From positions 1 to 53,922 of the forward strand of contig AEZC01000100.1 in assembly GCA_000257205.1 (NCBI GenBank): 53,922 bases of DNA. The letters run 5' to 3'. Shown piece after piece: positions 45,644-53,922 of this stretch. The translations under genes and the position numbers were made by a program. A model generated the notes under the pieces. The model was not told where the DNA came from, did no database searches, and saw only the letters and a program-made list of their open reading frames with translations. The stretch comes from Vibrio ordalii ATCC 33509. GTDB taxonomy: Bacteria > Pseudomonadota > Gammaproteobacteria > Enterobacterales > Vibrionaceae. Position 1 is the stretch's first letter. Each line of letters opens with the position of its first letter.

Positions 45644-46630
45644 TCACCCAGCTAGGTGATGGCAACGAGCAAAGTGGTTTTCTGCAATTTGGGTGGCTTC
45701 TGGCAGCGAACGCGTACACAATTCGGTGGCTTTCAAGCAACGAGCCACAAATGGGCAGCCAACACTGCTGGGTTTCCACAGTGGAATCTCGCCTTTTTTC
45801 GCTTGCAGTTCCCGTCGCCCCGCTCTGCCGACTTCCGGCACTGCCGAAAGCAGCAACTGCGAATACGGATGCTGCGGGTTTTGCGTCACACTATCACTGT
45901 CACCCCACGCCACCATATGGCCGACGTACATCACCGCGGTTTTTTCTGCAAAGTAACGCGCGGTTGCGATGTCGTGGGTAATGTACATAAATGAGATGCC
46001 GTGTTTGTCTTTCAGATCCGCCATCAAGTTCAAAATGCCTAAACGGACCGACACATCCAGCATCGAGATCGGCTCATCGGCCAAAATCACTTCCGGGTCA
46101 ACAGCGATGGCACGCGCAATCGCGACGCGCTGACGCTGACCGCCGCTGAGCTCGTGCGGGTATTTTTCCGCCGTCTCTTTGGCTGGCGACAGACCCACCA
46201 GCTCAAGCAGTTCAAACACCAGTTTGGGAATAGCGGCGTTATCGGCTCGTTTGTGGATCTGCAACGGACGCGCAATGTGGTGATAGATGGTGTGCACCGG
46301 ATTGAGTGAGCCAAAGGGGTCTTGGAAAATCATCTGCACTTGGCGTGCGTATTCCAACTCACCATTTTCTTTGATGTAATCAGCCAGCGGTTGGCCTTTG
46401 AAGCTGACTTCCCCTACGGTTTTATCGTAGATGCGGGTTAAAATACGTGCTCCGGTACTTTTACCCGAGCCCGACTCACCAACAATCGCCAACGCTTCGC
46501 CTTTGCGCAGTTCAAACGACACGTCGTTCACCGCGCGCATCAGATTACTTTTCACCGATTGACCCAGAGGAAAATCTTTCACCAGATTCTTAACCGAAAG
46601 AATCACCTCAGGTGTGTTTACTTGTTGCAT
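45644..46630 (-). CDS. ABC transporter ATPase (OppF/DppF type)
   Basis: A 328-residue nucleotide-binding subunit of an Opp/Dpp-family importer. Walker A GESGSGKST (about 52-60), Q-loop QMIFQDPFGSLNP, signature LSGGQRQRV, Walker B VILADEP and the H-loop THD are all present. The C-terminal extension with clustered Cys (CPFVARC, LCT, ARC) is typical of this family. ATG 46630 is preferred over 46657 because GGGGGAA lies just upstream and the latter falls inside the preceding gene. It is the last gene of the importer operon. Confidence 0.9.
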   Translation of the reverse strand: MQQVNTPEVILSVKNLVKDFPLGQSVKSNLMRAVNDVSFELRKGEALAIVGESGSGKSTGARILTRIYDKTVGEVSFKGQPLADYIKENGELEYARQVQMIFQDPFGSLNPVHTIYHHIARPLQIHKRADNAAIPKLVFELLELVGLSPAKETAEKYPHELSGGQRQRVAIARAIAVDPEVILADEPISMLDVSVRLGILNLMADLKDKHGISFMYITHDIATARYFAEKTAVMYVGHMVAWGDSDSVTQNPQHPYSQLLLSAVPEVGRAGRRELQAKKGEIPLWKPSSVGCPFVARCLKATELCTRSLPEATQIAENHFARCHHLAG

Positions 46631-46641
46631 ATTTCCCCCAA

Positions 46642-47595
46642 CTACGCTGAATGACAAGAGACTAAGCTGCCGTTGCCGACACGTTTGAGATGTGGATCTT
46701 GCTGCTTACATACAGATGCACACACTCCGCAACGCTCTTGGAAATTACATCCTGTTGGGATGTTGAGCAGATTGACCGGGTTACCCGGAATACCGTAAAG
46801 ACGCTCTTTTGGCCCGTGAATGGTCGGGAATGACGAGATCAATCCTTTGGTATAAGGGTGCTGCGGATTGCCAAACACTTGCTGCGCTTCACCCAGCTCA
46901 ATCAGGTTGCCGGTGTACATCACGCCAATGCGGTCAGCGATTTCACCCATCAGACTCAAATCGTGACTGATGAACAGAATCGAGAAGCCAAACTTGCTCT
47001 TGAGTTCGTACAGCTCGTTGAGGATTTCACGCTCAACCACCACATCCAGCGCCGTGGTTGGCTCATCCATGATGATCAGTTTGGGCTCAAGGGCGAGTGC
47101 CACCGCAATCACCACACGCTGTCTCATCCCGCCGCTCAACTGATGCGGAAAGCTGCTCATACGATCGCCATGAATACCAACGATTTTCAGCAATTCTACC
47201 GCTCGCTCATGGGCTTGTGTGTAAGGCACTTTACGGTGCGCCAAAATCACATCCGTCAGTTGCTCGCCAATGGTGATCACCGGGTTGAGCGAGTTCATCG
47301 CGCTTTGGAACACCACCGAAACATCGTTCCAACGGAAATCGCGCAGTTGGCGATCGTTCATCTTCAGCACATCTTGTCCTTTGTAGAGGATTTCCCCCTC
47401 CGAGATCAGCGCTGGTGCTTTATGCAGACGCGAGATGGCAAACGCTAAGGTGCTTTTACCACAGCCCGATTCGCCAGCCAGTCCGAGCGTTTCACCAGGT
47501 GCGATGGAAAGACTAACGTTATTCACTGCGCGCGCCACGCCATTGGGTGAGATGTAATCTACGCACAAGTTATTGATTTCAAGTAACTGACTCAT
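46642..47595 (-). CDS. ABC transporter ATPase (OppD/DppD type)
   Basis: A 317-residue partner ATPase. Walker A GESGCGKST, Q-loop VVFQSAMNSLNPV, signature LSGGMRQRV, Walker B LIIMDEPT and the C-terminal oligopeptide-type extension with Cys residues (GCNFQERCGVCASVC) are present. Its start overlaps the stop of the permease gene by 4 nt, showing translational coupling. With the gene above it forms the heterodimeric motor of the importer. Confidence 0.9.
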   Translation of the reverse strand: MSQLLEINNLCVDYISPNGVARAVNNVSLSIAPGETLGLAGESGCGKSTLAFAISRLHKAPALISEGEILYKGQDVLKMNDRQLRDFRWNDVSVVFQSAMNSLNPVITIGEQLTDVILAHRKVPYTQAHERAVELLKIVGIHGDRMSSFPHQLSGGMRQRVVIAVALALEPKLIIMDEPTTALDVVVEREILNELYELKSKFGFSILFISHDLSLMGEIADRIGVMYTGNLIELGEAQQVFGNPQHPYTKGLISSFPTIHGPKERLYGIPGNPVNLLNIPTGCNFQERCGVCASVCKQQDPHLKRVGNGSLVSCHSA

Positions 47596-48584
47596 AGTAG
47601 GCCTCGACGTTTATCGGCTTGCTTTTTCAATTGATGCCACAGTTTGATGTGTGGGCCAGTGCGCAGTTTCGGATTACTCACTTGGTCGATCGACATGTTG
47701 ATCAGCGCCAATGCGCCGCCGGTAATAGCCAGTGCCGACGCTGGTACCAGCATCTCCCACCATGCGCCAGTGTAGAGAGACGAGGAGGTTTGCGCCCAGT
47801 AAAGCATTGAGCCCCAGCTCACCTCGGTTGCGTCACCTAAGCCAAGAATACCTAGGCCCGCTTCCGCGCCCATGGCGTAAATCACGGTGCCCAAGAAGCC
47901 ACCGAATACGATGGAAACAAGGTTTGGCAGGATCTCCACTAAGAGGATGCGAATTTTTGACTCGCCCATTACTTCTGCCGAAATGATGAACTCTTTATTG
48001 CGAATCGCCATGGTTTGCGAGCGGATGACCCGAGCGCCCCAAGGCCACGACGTTATTCCGAGCAAAACGGTGATCACCAAGGATCCCACCTGACCAAGAA
48101 AGGCGGCGAGCACAATCAGCAAGGGCAGTTGTGGGAACACCAGAAAGACGTTGGTCAGAAAGTTAAGGCGCTCATCAATTTTGCCGCCAAAGTAGCCGGA
48201 TGAAACACCAATGATCACCGCTAGGCTCATGGCAATGACACCCGCAGCGATGGCTACGGTGAGTGATTTGCGCGCGCCATGCAGCACTTGGCTGTAAACA
48301 TCGCGGCCACTGCGCGTGGTACCAAGCACGTATTCTGCATTTGGTGCCACATGTGGGCGAGCCACGCGCTTTTCTGGGTTGTGCGTCGCCAATACTGGCG
48401 CAAACAGCGCACCGCAGAGGATGATAGTCAGTAACAAACCACCAATAATCCCTGGCGGGTTGCCATAGAAAAATGCGTAAATTTTACCTAGTGTTTTTTT
48501 GGTCTTTTTCCACGAGAAACGAGGCTCACGAGCGATCATTTCAACGGGTTCGGACGCTTTATTAGTATTGATTGTCTTGTCCAT
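47592..48584 (-). CDS. ABC transporter permease (OppC/DppC type)
   Basis: A 330-residue inner-membrane permease: a long cytoplasmic N-terminus (about 1-38), a first helix near 42-62, then a periplasmic loop (VLGTTRSGRDVYSQVLHGARKSLTVA, the family signature) and five further helices. The EAA-like coupling loop ISAEVMGESKIRILLVEILPN contacts the ATPases. It overlaps the ATPase gene by 4 nt. Confidence 0.9.
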   Translation of the reverse strand: MDKTINTNKASEPVEMIAREPRFSWKKTKKTLGKIYAFFYGNPPGIIGGLLLTIILCGALFAPVLATHNPEKRVARPHVAPNAEYVLGTTRSGRDVYSQVLHGARKSLTVAIAAGVIAMSLAVIIGVSSGYFGGKIDERLNFLTNVFLVFPQLPLLIVLAAFLGQVGSLVITVLLGITSWPWGARVIRSQTMAIRNKEFIISAEVMGESKIRILLVEILPNLVSIVFGGFLGTVIYAMGAEAGLGILGLGDATEVSWGSMLYWAQTSSSLYTGAWWEMLVPASALAITGGALALINMSIDQVSNPKLRTGPHIKLWHQLKKQADKRRGLL

Positions 48585-48592
48585 GGTACACC

Positions 48593-49567
48593 TTAGTTTG
48601 AAATGCGGGGGTCAAGCCAGACGTAGAGCAGATCGGCAATAAAGTTCGCCGTTAAAACTGCCGTCACGAGAATCAACAAGATGGCTTGGATCAGCGGGTA
48701 GTCACGCGCAACAATCCCTTTCAGCAGAATGTTGCCCAGCCCTTGGTAGTTGAATACTACTTCAGTCATGATAGAACCAGCGAAGGAGAAACCGATCGCC
48801 ATGGCAATTGCGGTCGCCACTGGCAAAATCGCGTTGCGGCCAGCATAGCGATACATCACGCGGAAACTGCTCAATCCTTTCGCTTCGGCCATGGTGACGT
48901 AATCTTCACCGAGCACGTTGATCATCGCGTTGCGCATGTTAAACACCCACGTCGCGATGCCGACCACCACCATCGAACCCACTGGAAGCACCGCGTGTTT
49001 CGCTACGCTGCCAATAAATTCCAGGTTAAAGCCCGGTTCTAACGCTGGGTCGTAGGTGTACGCCAGCGGCAGCAATTCCAACTTCAACCCAAAGAAGTAG
49101 AACAGCAGCAGCGCGGTGACGACATAAGGGAAGTTACTAATGAAGGCCAACACCGGTGGCACCACTTGGCCAAACAGTCCTTCACGACGATAAGACGCAT
49201 AGGTACCAATGCTGACACCGATGATCAATGCGACAATCAAAGAGCCCAGCGCAAGAAACATGGTCCATGGCAGCGCCATGGCAATCACATCCGATACGCT
49301 TACAGGGAACATCAGTACCGAAGGGCCAAGCTCAAGCGTAAACACGCTTTTCATGTAAGCCAGATACTGCTCGAACAGGTTGCCATCGACAAAACCATAC
49401 ATCTCACGAACTGCGTCCATCTGAGCCGGATCCATTCGACCTTGGGCTGCCGCAAACAGAGCATCCACCGGATCTCCAGGCATCAAGCGCGGCAACATAA
49501 AGTTGAATGAAATCGCAATCAGGAAGGCAGTAAAATAAAAGCCAAAACGGCGAAGTAAAAACGACAT
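48593..49567 (-). CDS. ABC transporter permease (OppB/DppB type)
   Basis: A 324-residue inner-membrane permease with about six helices. Family signatures seen: FNFMLPRLMPGDPVDAL near the N-terminus and the EAA-like loop DYVTMAEAKGLSSFRVMYRYAGRNA before GFSFAGSIMTEVVFNYQGLG. It lies 8 nt before the OppC-type gene and 67 nt after the binding protein, separated from the latter by a hairpin. Confidence 0.9.
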   Translation of the reverse strand: MSFLLRRFGFYFTAFLIAISFNFMLPRLMPGDPVDALFAAAQGRMDPAQMDAVREMYGFVDGNLFEQYLAYMKSVFTLELGPSVLMFPVSVSDVIAMALPWTMFLALGSLIVALIIGVSIGTYASYRREGLFGQVVPPVLAFISNFPYVVTALLLFYFFGLKLELLPLAYTYDPALEPGFNLEFIGSVAKHAVLPVGSMVVVGIATWVFNMRNAMINVLGEDYVTMAEAKGLSSFRVMYRYAGRNAILPVATAIAMAIGFSFAGSIMTEVVFNYQGLGNILLKGIVARDYPLIQAILLILVTAVLTANFIADLLYVWLDPRISN

Positions 49568-49583
49568 AACACACCTTTTAACC

Positions 49584-49613
49584 TAGGAGCCACCACCGTG
49601 GCGGTGACTCCTA
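49584..49613 (-). terminator. Intercistronic hairpin after the binding-protein gene
   Basis: TAGGAG-x-CACC pairs with GGTG-x-CTCCTA (10 bp, one mismatch, 8-nt loop) and has no T run. It is in the place where such hairpins protect the abundant binding-protein mRNA and attenuate read-through into the permease genes. Confidence 0.6.
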
Positions 49614-49634
49614 ACAATTGAAAACACAAACCAC

Positions 49635-51272
49635 TTATTTCAGGTGTAAGTTGTTGAGGATGATCACTCGCTTACCGCCGTCATACCACACTGGCTGTAC
49701 ATATGGGTTTTCTGCATTTGGCCAACCAACAATCTTCTTGGTGCTGTATTGGAACCAAGTTGGGTTAGAGAACAGAGGAATAAATGGTAGGTTTTCTGCG
49801 GTGTATTTCTGCAATTGAGAAAGGATTGCTTCTTGCTTTTTCGCATCGCCGATTTTGCCGAAGCTTTCAATCAACTTGTCGATCTCTGGCGAGTTCACAC
49901 CGTGGCCCGCGTGCCATGTTTTGCCGATACGCGATGTCGAGAAATACTCTTGGTAGGCCAAAATTGGGTTGGTGGCGACCATCGACCAGTTGATCGACAT
50001 GGTGTACTTGCTCTCTTTCAAGTTAGCGTCATACACCGCCCAGTCCACGGTTTTCACGTTGGCTTTGATGCCGATTTCGTCAAAGTATTCCGTGACCATC
50101 TGCACCACTTGGATCCAGTCGGTCCAGCCATTCACCACTTCGATATCAAACTGAACCGTTGAGCCATCTTTGTTGTCACGTAAACCATCACCATTGCGAT
50201 CCACAATGCCCGCTTCTTCTAGCAACTGTTTCGCTTTCTCTGGGTTATATTGGGTCAAATAACCATATTTTTGCGCAATCTTAGGGTCGATATGCGTTTT
50301 GTACAGCTCACCAATGCCGCCAACGTTGTAGTTTGGCGTTGGGTAGCCATAAGCAGCGATATCGACAATCTCTTGGCGATCCAAAGCCATTGACAATGCC
50401 TGACGCACACGCAAGTCATCAAAAGGCGCTTTCTTGGTGTTGACGTATAGGTGAATCGCATCGTTGGCTGGGTACCAGAAGTGGTTGTTGGCTTTATCTT
50501 GCGCGACAAACGTCGATTCCACATCCGCAATGAAGTTTGATCCCCAGTCGATTTCTCCTTTGATCAACGCTGGTTGAATTTGCGAGTTGTCGTTGTAAGA
50601 GCGGAAGTTGACGCAATCAAGATATGGACGACCTTCAAGGTAGTAGTTCGGGTTTCGGCACAATTCCATTTGTTGCGGTTTAACGTATTTCACCACCGTC
50701 ATCGGGCCGCTACCCACTGGATTTGGGTTGGTAAAGGTGGTTAAGTCTGCCACTTTTGACCAGATGTGCTTAGGAACAATGTGGTAACGCTCTAGGTTCC
50801 AAACGAAGGTAGAGTCCGCTTCATTCAGGTTAAATACCACCGTTGTGGCGTCTTTGGCAGTGATGGTTTGCAGGTTCTTAGCAGACCAAATCCCTTTTTG
50901 GTCAAACGCTGGCGCGTCTTTGGTGAGCATAAAGCTATAGACCACGTCGTCTGCCGTGAGCGGTGAGCCATCAGACCATTTCAAGCCGTCACGCAGTGTC
51001 AGAGTGAGGGTTTTCAAGTCGTCCGAGTAAGCGACCGATTTTGCCAAACGGAAATCCGTTTTCCCCGTCATGTTATTGAATACCAACAGAGGTTCGAACA
51101 TCACTCCGTGCAACAGATCTTTGGTGGTATATGGGTTGAAGTTATCAACAAACCCCGTGTTGATGATTGGCACTGTCAACGTACCGCCTTGTTTAACCTC
51201 AGCCGCAGTGGTCGCGGTTGCAGTTAACATAAGGCCGGCAGCGAGAGTAGCGAGCAGAGTTTTCTTTTGCAT
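49635..51272 (-). CDS. Extracellular oligosaccharide-binding protein, family 5
   Basis: A 545-residue SBP_bac_5 binding protein with signal peptide MQKKTLLATLAAGLMLTATATTAA. Typical segments are GGTLTVPI, LKWSDGSPLTADDVVYSFML and DDLRVRQALSMALDRQEIVDIA. Aromatic residues are abundant, as in sugar-binding members. Relatives include the (GlcNAc)2 and cello-oligosaccharide binding proteins of Vibrio and Thermotoga. Here the neighbours imply beta-1,3-gluco-oligosaccharides. ATG 51272 has AGGA upstream. Two LacI-type operators lie 31 and 110 nt before the start. Confidence 0.88.
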   Translation of the reverse strand: MQKKTLLATLAAGLMLTATATTAAEVKQGGTLTVPIINTGFVDNFNPYTTKDLLHGVMFEPLLVFNNMTGKTDFRLAKSVAYSDDLKTLTLTLRDGLKWSDGSPLTADDVVYSFMLTKDAPAFDQKGIWSAKNLQTITAKDATTVVFNLNEADSTFVWNLERYHIVPKHIWSKVADLTTFTNPNPVGSGPMTVVKYVKPQQMELCRNPNYYLEGRPYLDCVNFRSYNDNSQIQPALIKGEIDWGSNFIADVESTFVAQDKANNHFWYPANDAIHLYVNTKKAPFDDLRVRQALSMALDRQEIVDIAAYGYPTPNYNVGGIGELYKTHIDPKIAQKYGYLTQYNPEKAKQLLEEAGIVDRNGDGLRDNKDGSTVQFDIEVVNGWTDWIQVVQMVTEYFDEIGIKANVKTVDWAVYDANLKESKYTMSINWSMVATNPILAYQEYFSTSRIGKTWHAGHGVNSPEIDKLIESFGKIGDAKKQEAILSQLQKYTAENLPFIPLFSNPTWFQYSTKKIVGWPNAENPYVQPVWYDGGKRVIILNNLHLK

Positions 51273-51302
51273 CACATTATCCTTGTTTTAGTTACACCCC
51301 AT

Positions 51303-51314
51303 GAAAGCGATTTC
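51303..51314. promoter_or_regulatory. LacI-family operator 6 (importer)
   Basis: GAAAGCGATTTC, one mismatch, 31 nt before the binding-protein start. Confidence 0.7.
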
Positions 51315-51381
51315 TTATTATTTTTCGATGCACTTCCCATTGTGCGTACAATAACGGTTTTATTGATGGCAAAACGAGAAA

Positions 51382-51393
51382 GAAAGCGCTTTC
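51382..51393. promoter_or_regulatory. LacI-family operator 7 (importer)
   Basis: A perfect GAAAGCGCTTTC within AAAGAAAGCGCTTTCTTTTT, 79 bp from operator 6, in the divergent region with the 51726 gene. Confidence 0.85.
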
Positions 51394-51657
51394 TTTTTAT
51401 GGATTCTTCCCCTTTGCAGGCAACTATTCAAATGGAGATGGATAAAACCGACCAGAGATCACAGATTCAGTTAACTCATACTTATCAATAAGTTAACATC
51501 ACCCCCCGTTAAGTTAAAATAATAGAAGTCATTAAAATCAATTGGTTACAACATAAAAACAGTCATGAATTTTGTGACATAACAAACGTTTATTCTCCGA
51601 TAAGAGTGTGAATCATCATGGCTGTCCATTTTTTGAACAATTCTCCATACAATTTAA

Positions 51658-51669
51658 GAAAGCGCTTTC
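51658..51669. promoter_or_regulatory. LacI-family operator 8 (51726 gene)
   Basis: A perfect GAAAGCGCTTTC, 57 nt before the start of the cytoplasmic binding-protein-like gene. Confidence 0.85.
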
Positions 51670-51725
51670 TTGGTTAAATATTCTGTGAAATGATAAGGTT
51701 AGATTACAAGTTGGAGTTACTTACT

Positions 51726-52505
51726 ATGCTCAATTTCTGGAATGGTAACAAATCATGGATACGACAAGAGCACGAACTCGATGTGCTGCGTGCGGTCCTG
51801 CAAGCACAGCAACTGCCTTGTGACATCGTCCATGATGCCACGGACTATCCTCTCGCCTCCGATGAAGCCAGCATTTTTACATTCGGTACCGATCTCACTA
51901 CCACGGTCGCCGGCAACCGTAAATTTGCCAAAGGAACATACCTGATGGTGCCTCACGCCATTTGCGGCGGCATCTTGGGTTGCCGTGTCTTGATTGTACG
52001 CCGTAGTGAACAAGATCAGTTTACTCACTTATCGCTCTCTGAGTTGCAACAGCGAATCGCTGGCATTCCCGGCACTTGGGCAGACGCCGAACTCTTGCGG
52101 CAAAATGGTTTTCAGGTCTTGGAACGTGGCACACTGGCACAACAGTTTTTACTGCTACAAGAAGGGTTGTGTGATTTTATCCCGCTCGGTATCAACGAAG
52201 CACAGAGCCTGCTAGATGAGTATCCACATCAGACGGCTAGGCTCGCCATAGAGCCGAGCCTGATGCTTTTCTACCCTTTGCCTATCGTCTTTTATGTGAA
52301 TCCGAGCCAAGCCAAACTGCAAAAATACCTTGAGCAAGGGTTACAAAAACTCGAACAACATGGAGTGTTAGAGCACATCTACCGCAAACATTACGGCTCT
52401 GCGGTTCACCATATTTCTCCAAAAACACGAAAAGTATTTCGCTTAGTTAACTCTCAGTTACCTGAAGAGTGGCATGATTTCGCACCCGTGTATCTTTTAA
52501 ATTAG
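51726..52505 (+). CDS. Binding-protein-fold (type 2) protein without a signal peptide
   Basis: A 259-residue protein with the layout of an amino-acid-type periplasmic binding protein: an early beta strand and helix (QEHELDVLRAVLQ), FGTDLTTTVAGNRKFAKGTY, LSLSELQQRIAGIPGTWADAELLRQNGF, then FLLLQEGLCDFIPLGI and a C-terminal YRKHYGS. No signal peptide is present: the chain begins MLNFWNGNKSWIRQE at ATG 51726, which has GGAG 9 nt upstream. A perfect LacI-type operator lies 57 nt before the start, and it is divergent from the importer. It is therefore a probable regulon member with a cytoplasmic, perhaps sensory, role. Loss of an ancestral signal peptide is the other explanation. Confidence 0.65.
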   Translation: MLNFWNGNKSWIRQEHELDVLRAVLQAQQLPCDIVHDATDYPLASDEASIFTFGTDLTTTVAGNRKFAKGTYLMVPHAICGGILGCRVLIVRRSEQDQFTHLSLSELQQRIAGIPGTWADAELLRQNGFQVLERGTLAQQFLLLQEGLCDFIPLGINEAQSLLDEYPHQTARLAIEPSLMLFYPLPIVFYVNPSQAKLQKYLEQGLQKLEQHGVLEHIYRKHYGSAVHHISPKTRKVFRLVNSQLPEEWHDFAPVYLLN

Positions 52506-52717
52506 CTCACCGACTCTTCGAAGGCCACAAAAACGCACTTAGTCTCCGATGCGGCTTTGGGACCAGTAACAGAAAGTGAAATTTCTTATGCACAACAACT
52601 TCTCGGCTCTGCGCCAGATACCAAACTCGTTGGTCATTAGCTCGATTGTCAGTAGTTAATGTCCGTTGCTAGCGTCATGTTTTACATAAATTGATTAAGG
52701 CTAAAAACAAACACTTC
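52506..52717. other. Probable gene relic between the locus and the integrase
   Basis: A plus-strand frame without a good start codon runs to TAG at 52640 and encodes about 44 protein-like residues (including VTESEISYAQQLLGSAPDTK). The family is not recognised. It probably belongs to the decayed island next to tRNA-Ser. Confidence 0.3.
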
Positions 52718-53212
52718 TTAATCCCGTTTTTCGACAGGACGAAGAGCTGCAATCGCAATCGGTGCGGAAATCTTAGTGACTGGAATCGACCCCAGTTTTG
52801 GAAATGCGTAAAGTTCAAGCTTGCGCCAATTACCCAGAAGTGTCTTTTCTTTGATTCTCCCCTCTTTCGTCGCTTTCCATTGTTCAGCAACAAACTGGAA
52901 AATCGCATTTTTCTCGAGAATCGCTTGGGATTTTTGTTCTTCTCTCGTTAACTGAGGATCGATGCCTTCTGCACGCATCTTTCTTGACTCTAAGGCTTTA
53001 TCTCGCGCTTCCGCCAAACTCATATCTGGGTAAGTGCCGACAGACAGGTAAGTCACTTTATCTTGTCCTGGCCTTGTATAGCGAAACTGCCAAGATCTCG
53101 AATTATTGAGCCGTAGACAAAAGTACAAATTACCTCCATCCGATAATCGATAAACCTTGTCCTTAGGTTTTGCGCTTTGTACCTGTCTTACCGTCAATTT
53201 ATAGGCCATCAT
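52718..53212 (-). pseudogene. Truncated tyrosine integrase (N-terminal part)
   Basis: 164 residues matching the start of P4-type integrases of about 400 residues. The arm-binding DUF4102 domain is intact (LTVRQVQSAKPKDKVYRLSDGGNLYF, YLSVGTYPDMSLAEARDKA, IDPQLTREEQK), followed by part of the core-binding domain (WRKLELYAFPKLGSIPVTKIS). It stops at ALRPVEKRD where the family normally continues. The catalytic R-H-R-Y domain is missing, so it is inactive. It lies just 3' of tRNA-Ser, the usual place for an integrase of a tRNA-targeted island. Confidence 0.88.
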
Positions 53213-53462
53213 CTATCCCTCAAGTAAGACCTGAACAACGCCGAAGAACCTCAAAATCATGGTATTACTTACACCCAACATTGTTAAATAAAAACAGAGA
53301 CATCATGATTTAATATCAGCATAAGAAAGGGCAAAAAGTAATACTCACATCAGAAAAACGCCTTTGTATTGCTTTGGGTATTACTTGAAACAATGGATTT
53401 GGCTAGACGAATACGGAAGAATACGGGCTATAATTTATTGATTTTAAGAAGTTTTAAATAAG

Positions 53463-53490
53463 AAAAAAGACGCCCTAAGACGTCTTTTTT
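53463..53490 (-). terminator. Terminator of tRNA-Ser
   Basis: AAAAAAGACG/CGTCTTTTTT, 10-bp stem with an 8-nt loop, 9 nt after the tRNA 3' end. The A/T symmetry makes it potentially bidirectional. Confidence 0.85.
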
Positions 53491-53498
53491 CAATAAGA

Positions 53499-53586
53499 TG
53501 GCGGTGAGCAAGAGATTCGAACTCTCGATACGTTGCCGTATACACACTTTCCAGGCGTGCTCCTTAAGCCACTCGGACAACTCACC
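53499..53586 (-). tRNA. tRNA-Ser(GGA)
   Basis: An 88-nt class II tRNA: GGTGAGT acceptor stem, anticodon loop around TGGAAAG with anticodon GGA, long variable arm, T-loop TTCGAAT, CCA encoded. It closely resembles E. coli serW/serX. It is a likely integration target for the adjacent integrase remnant. Confidence 0.96.
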
Positions 53587-53754
53587 AAATTATATTGTGG
53601 TTAGCGCATTTGGCTAACGAGGCGTTAATTTAATGATTCTATAGGATTAGGTCAAGCCAAAATAATAAAAAAGCCCACCACTTTGGTTCGTTTGACTACT
53701 TATTGACTTATTTGATGAAATTCAATACAAGCCTTTCTTCAGTGAGTGTCACGA

Positions 53755-53922
53755 TTAGGCGCTACGATGATAGCCAGGGACACGGAACCAACGGCGGCAC
53801 ATATCTAAAAAATAGCCATAGAGAACACCCATTCCACACGACACAATGGCATTGCTTGATACTGCAGTTATGATCTGCTCTGTCGATGCGCCTACAGCCC
53901 ATAGAATGGCGGCATAGACAGG
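53755..53922 (-). CDS. alaE: L-alanine exporter AlaE, C-terminal part
   Basis: The last 55 residues of a small membrane protein, cut by the window end. The reading PVYAAILW...[11 protein letters not shown]...[15 protein letters not shown] closely follows the C-terminus of E. coli AlaE (YgaW, 149 residues), an inner-membrane exporter that relieves alanine overload. One to two transmembrane helices are visible. The N-terminal two thirds lies outside the window. Confidence 0.88.
   Translation of the reverse strand, partial: PVYAAILWAVGASTEQIITAVSSNAIVSCGMGVLYGYFLDMCRRWFRVPGYHRSA

Noticed and set aside
52506..53498. attR copy of the tRNA-Ser 3' end
   Set aside because: No second copy of the tRNA 3' sequence was seen inside the window, so island limits cannot be drawn.

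Overview
The window looks like a chromosomal segment of a Vibrio-type gammaproteobacterium. Three things point there: the block uvrY-uvrC-pgsA-tRNAs, polB, an EF-P-like gene and a hut operon; fabV as enoyl reductase beside a fadE/psrA pair; and many Vibrionaceae-type DUF families (DUF3581, DUF3334, VC0807-like). The species cannot be fixed from sequence reading alone.

Layout. 59-2360: an outer-membrane porin, then a four-tRNA operon (Cys-Gly-Leu-Gly, minus strand) with its own strong promoter. 2362-5443: pgsA, uvrC and the GacA/UvrY-type response regulator varA, which carries a frameshift in an A8 run. 5910-10547: DNA polymerase II, a nucleotidyltransferase, efpL, yciU and yqfB. 10762-17216: the histidine-utilisation regulon, hutC plus hutIGUH, with two matching GntR-type palindromes. 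17286-25705: DUF3581, a methyltransferase-like membrane protein, the large flavin/Fe-S dehydrogenase YdiJ, a CheX-like DUF3334 protein, a DUF2786 protein, a Sel1-TM-J-domain protein, a small zinc-ribbon-like protein and a LexA-controlled SulA-like protein. 25827-30201: fatty-acid genes fabV, fadE and psrA, with a perfect palindrome upstream of psrA. 30202-33075: a patchwork of a PLP enzyme, small or membrane proteins, gene relics and an orphan terminator.

33199-52505 is the most distinctive part: a beta-1,3-glucan (laminarin-type) utilisation locus. It encodes a GH16 lipoprotein laminarinase, a LamB-type porin, a five-gene Opp/Dpp-type ABC importer, a 1149-residue GH94-like phosphorylase (probably GH149/GH161-type), a circularly permuted cytoplasmic GH3 enzyme with an adjacent AraC regulator, and a LacI regulator. 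Eight copies of a palindrome of consensus GAAAGCGCTTTC lie in front of the porin, GH16/lacI, phosphorylase, transporter and an unusual cytoplasmic binding-protein-like gene. Together they define a probable LacI regulon. The inferred flow is: GH16 cuts glucan at the cell surface, the porin and ABC importer bring oligosaccharides in, and the phosphorylase (giving glucose-1-phosphate) and GH3 enzyme finish breakdown in the cytoplasm. A (GAAA)14 microsatellite made of the operator's own half-site sits upstream of the porin.

52506-53922: an island scar, consisting of a truncated tyrosine integrase next to tRNA-Ser(GGA), then the 3' end of alaE running off the window. No CRISPR array, intact insertion sequence, rRNA or replication origin was seen.
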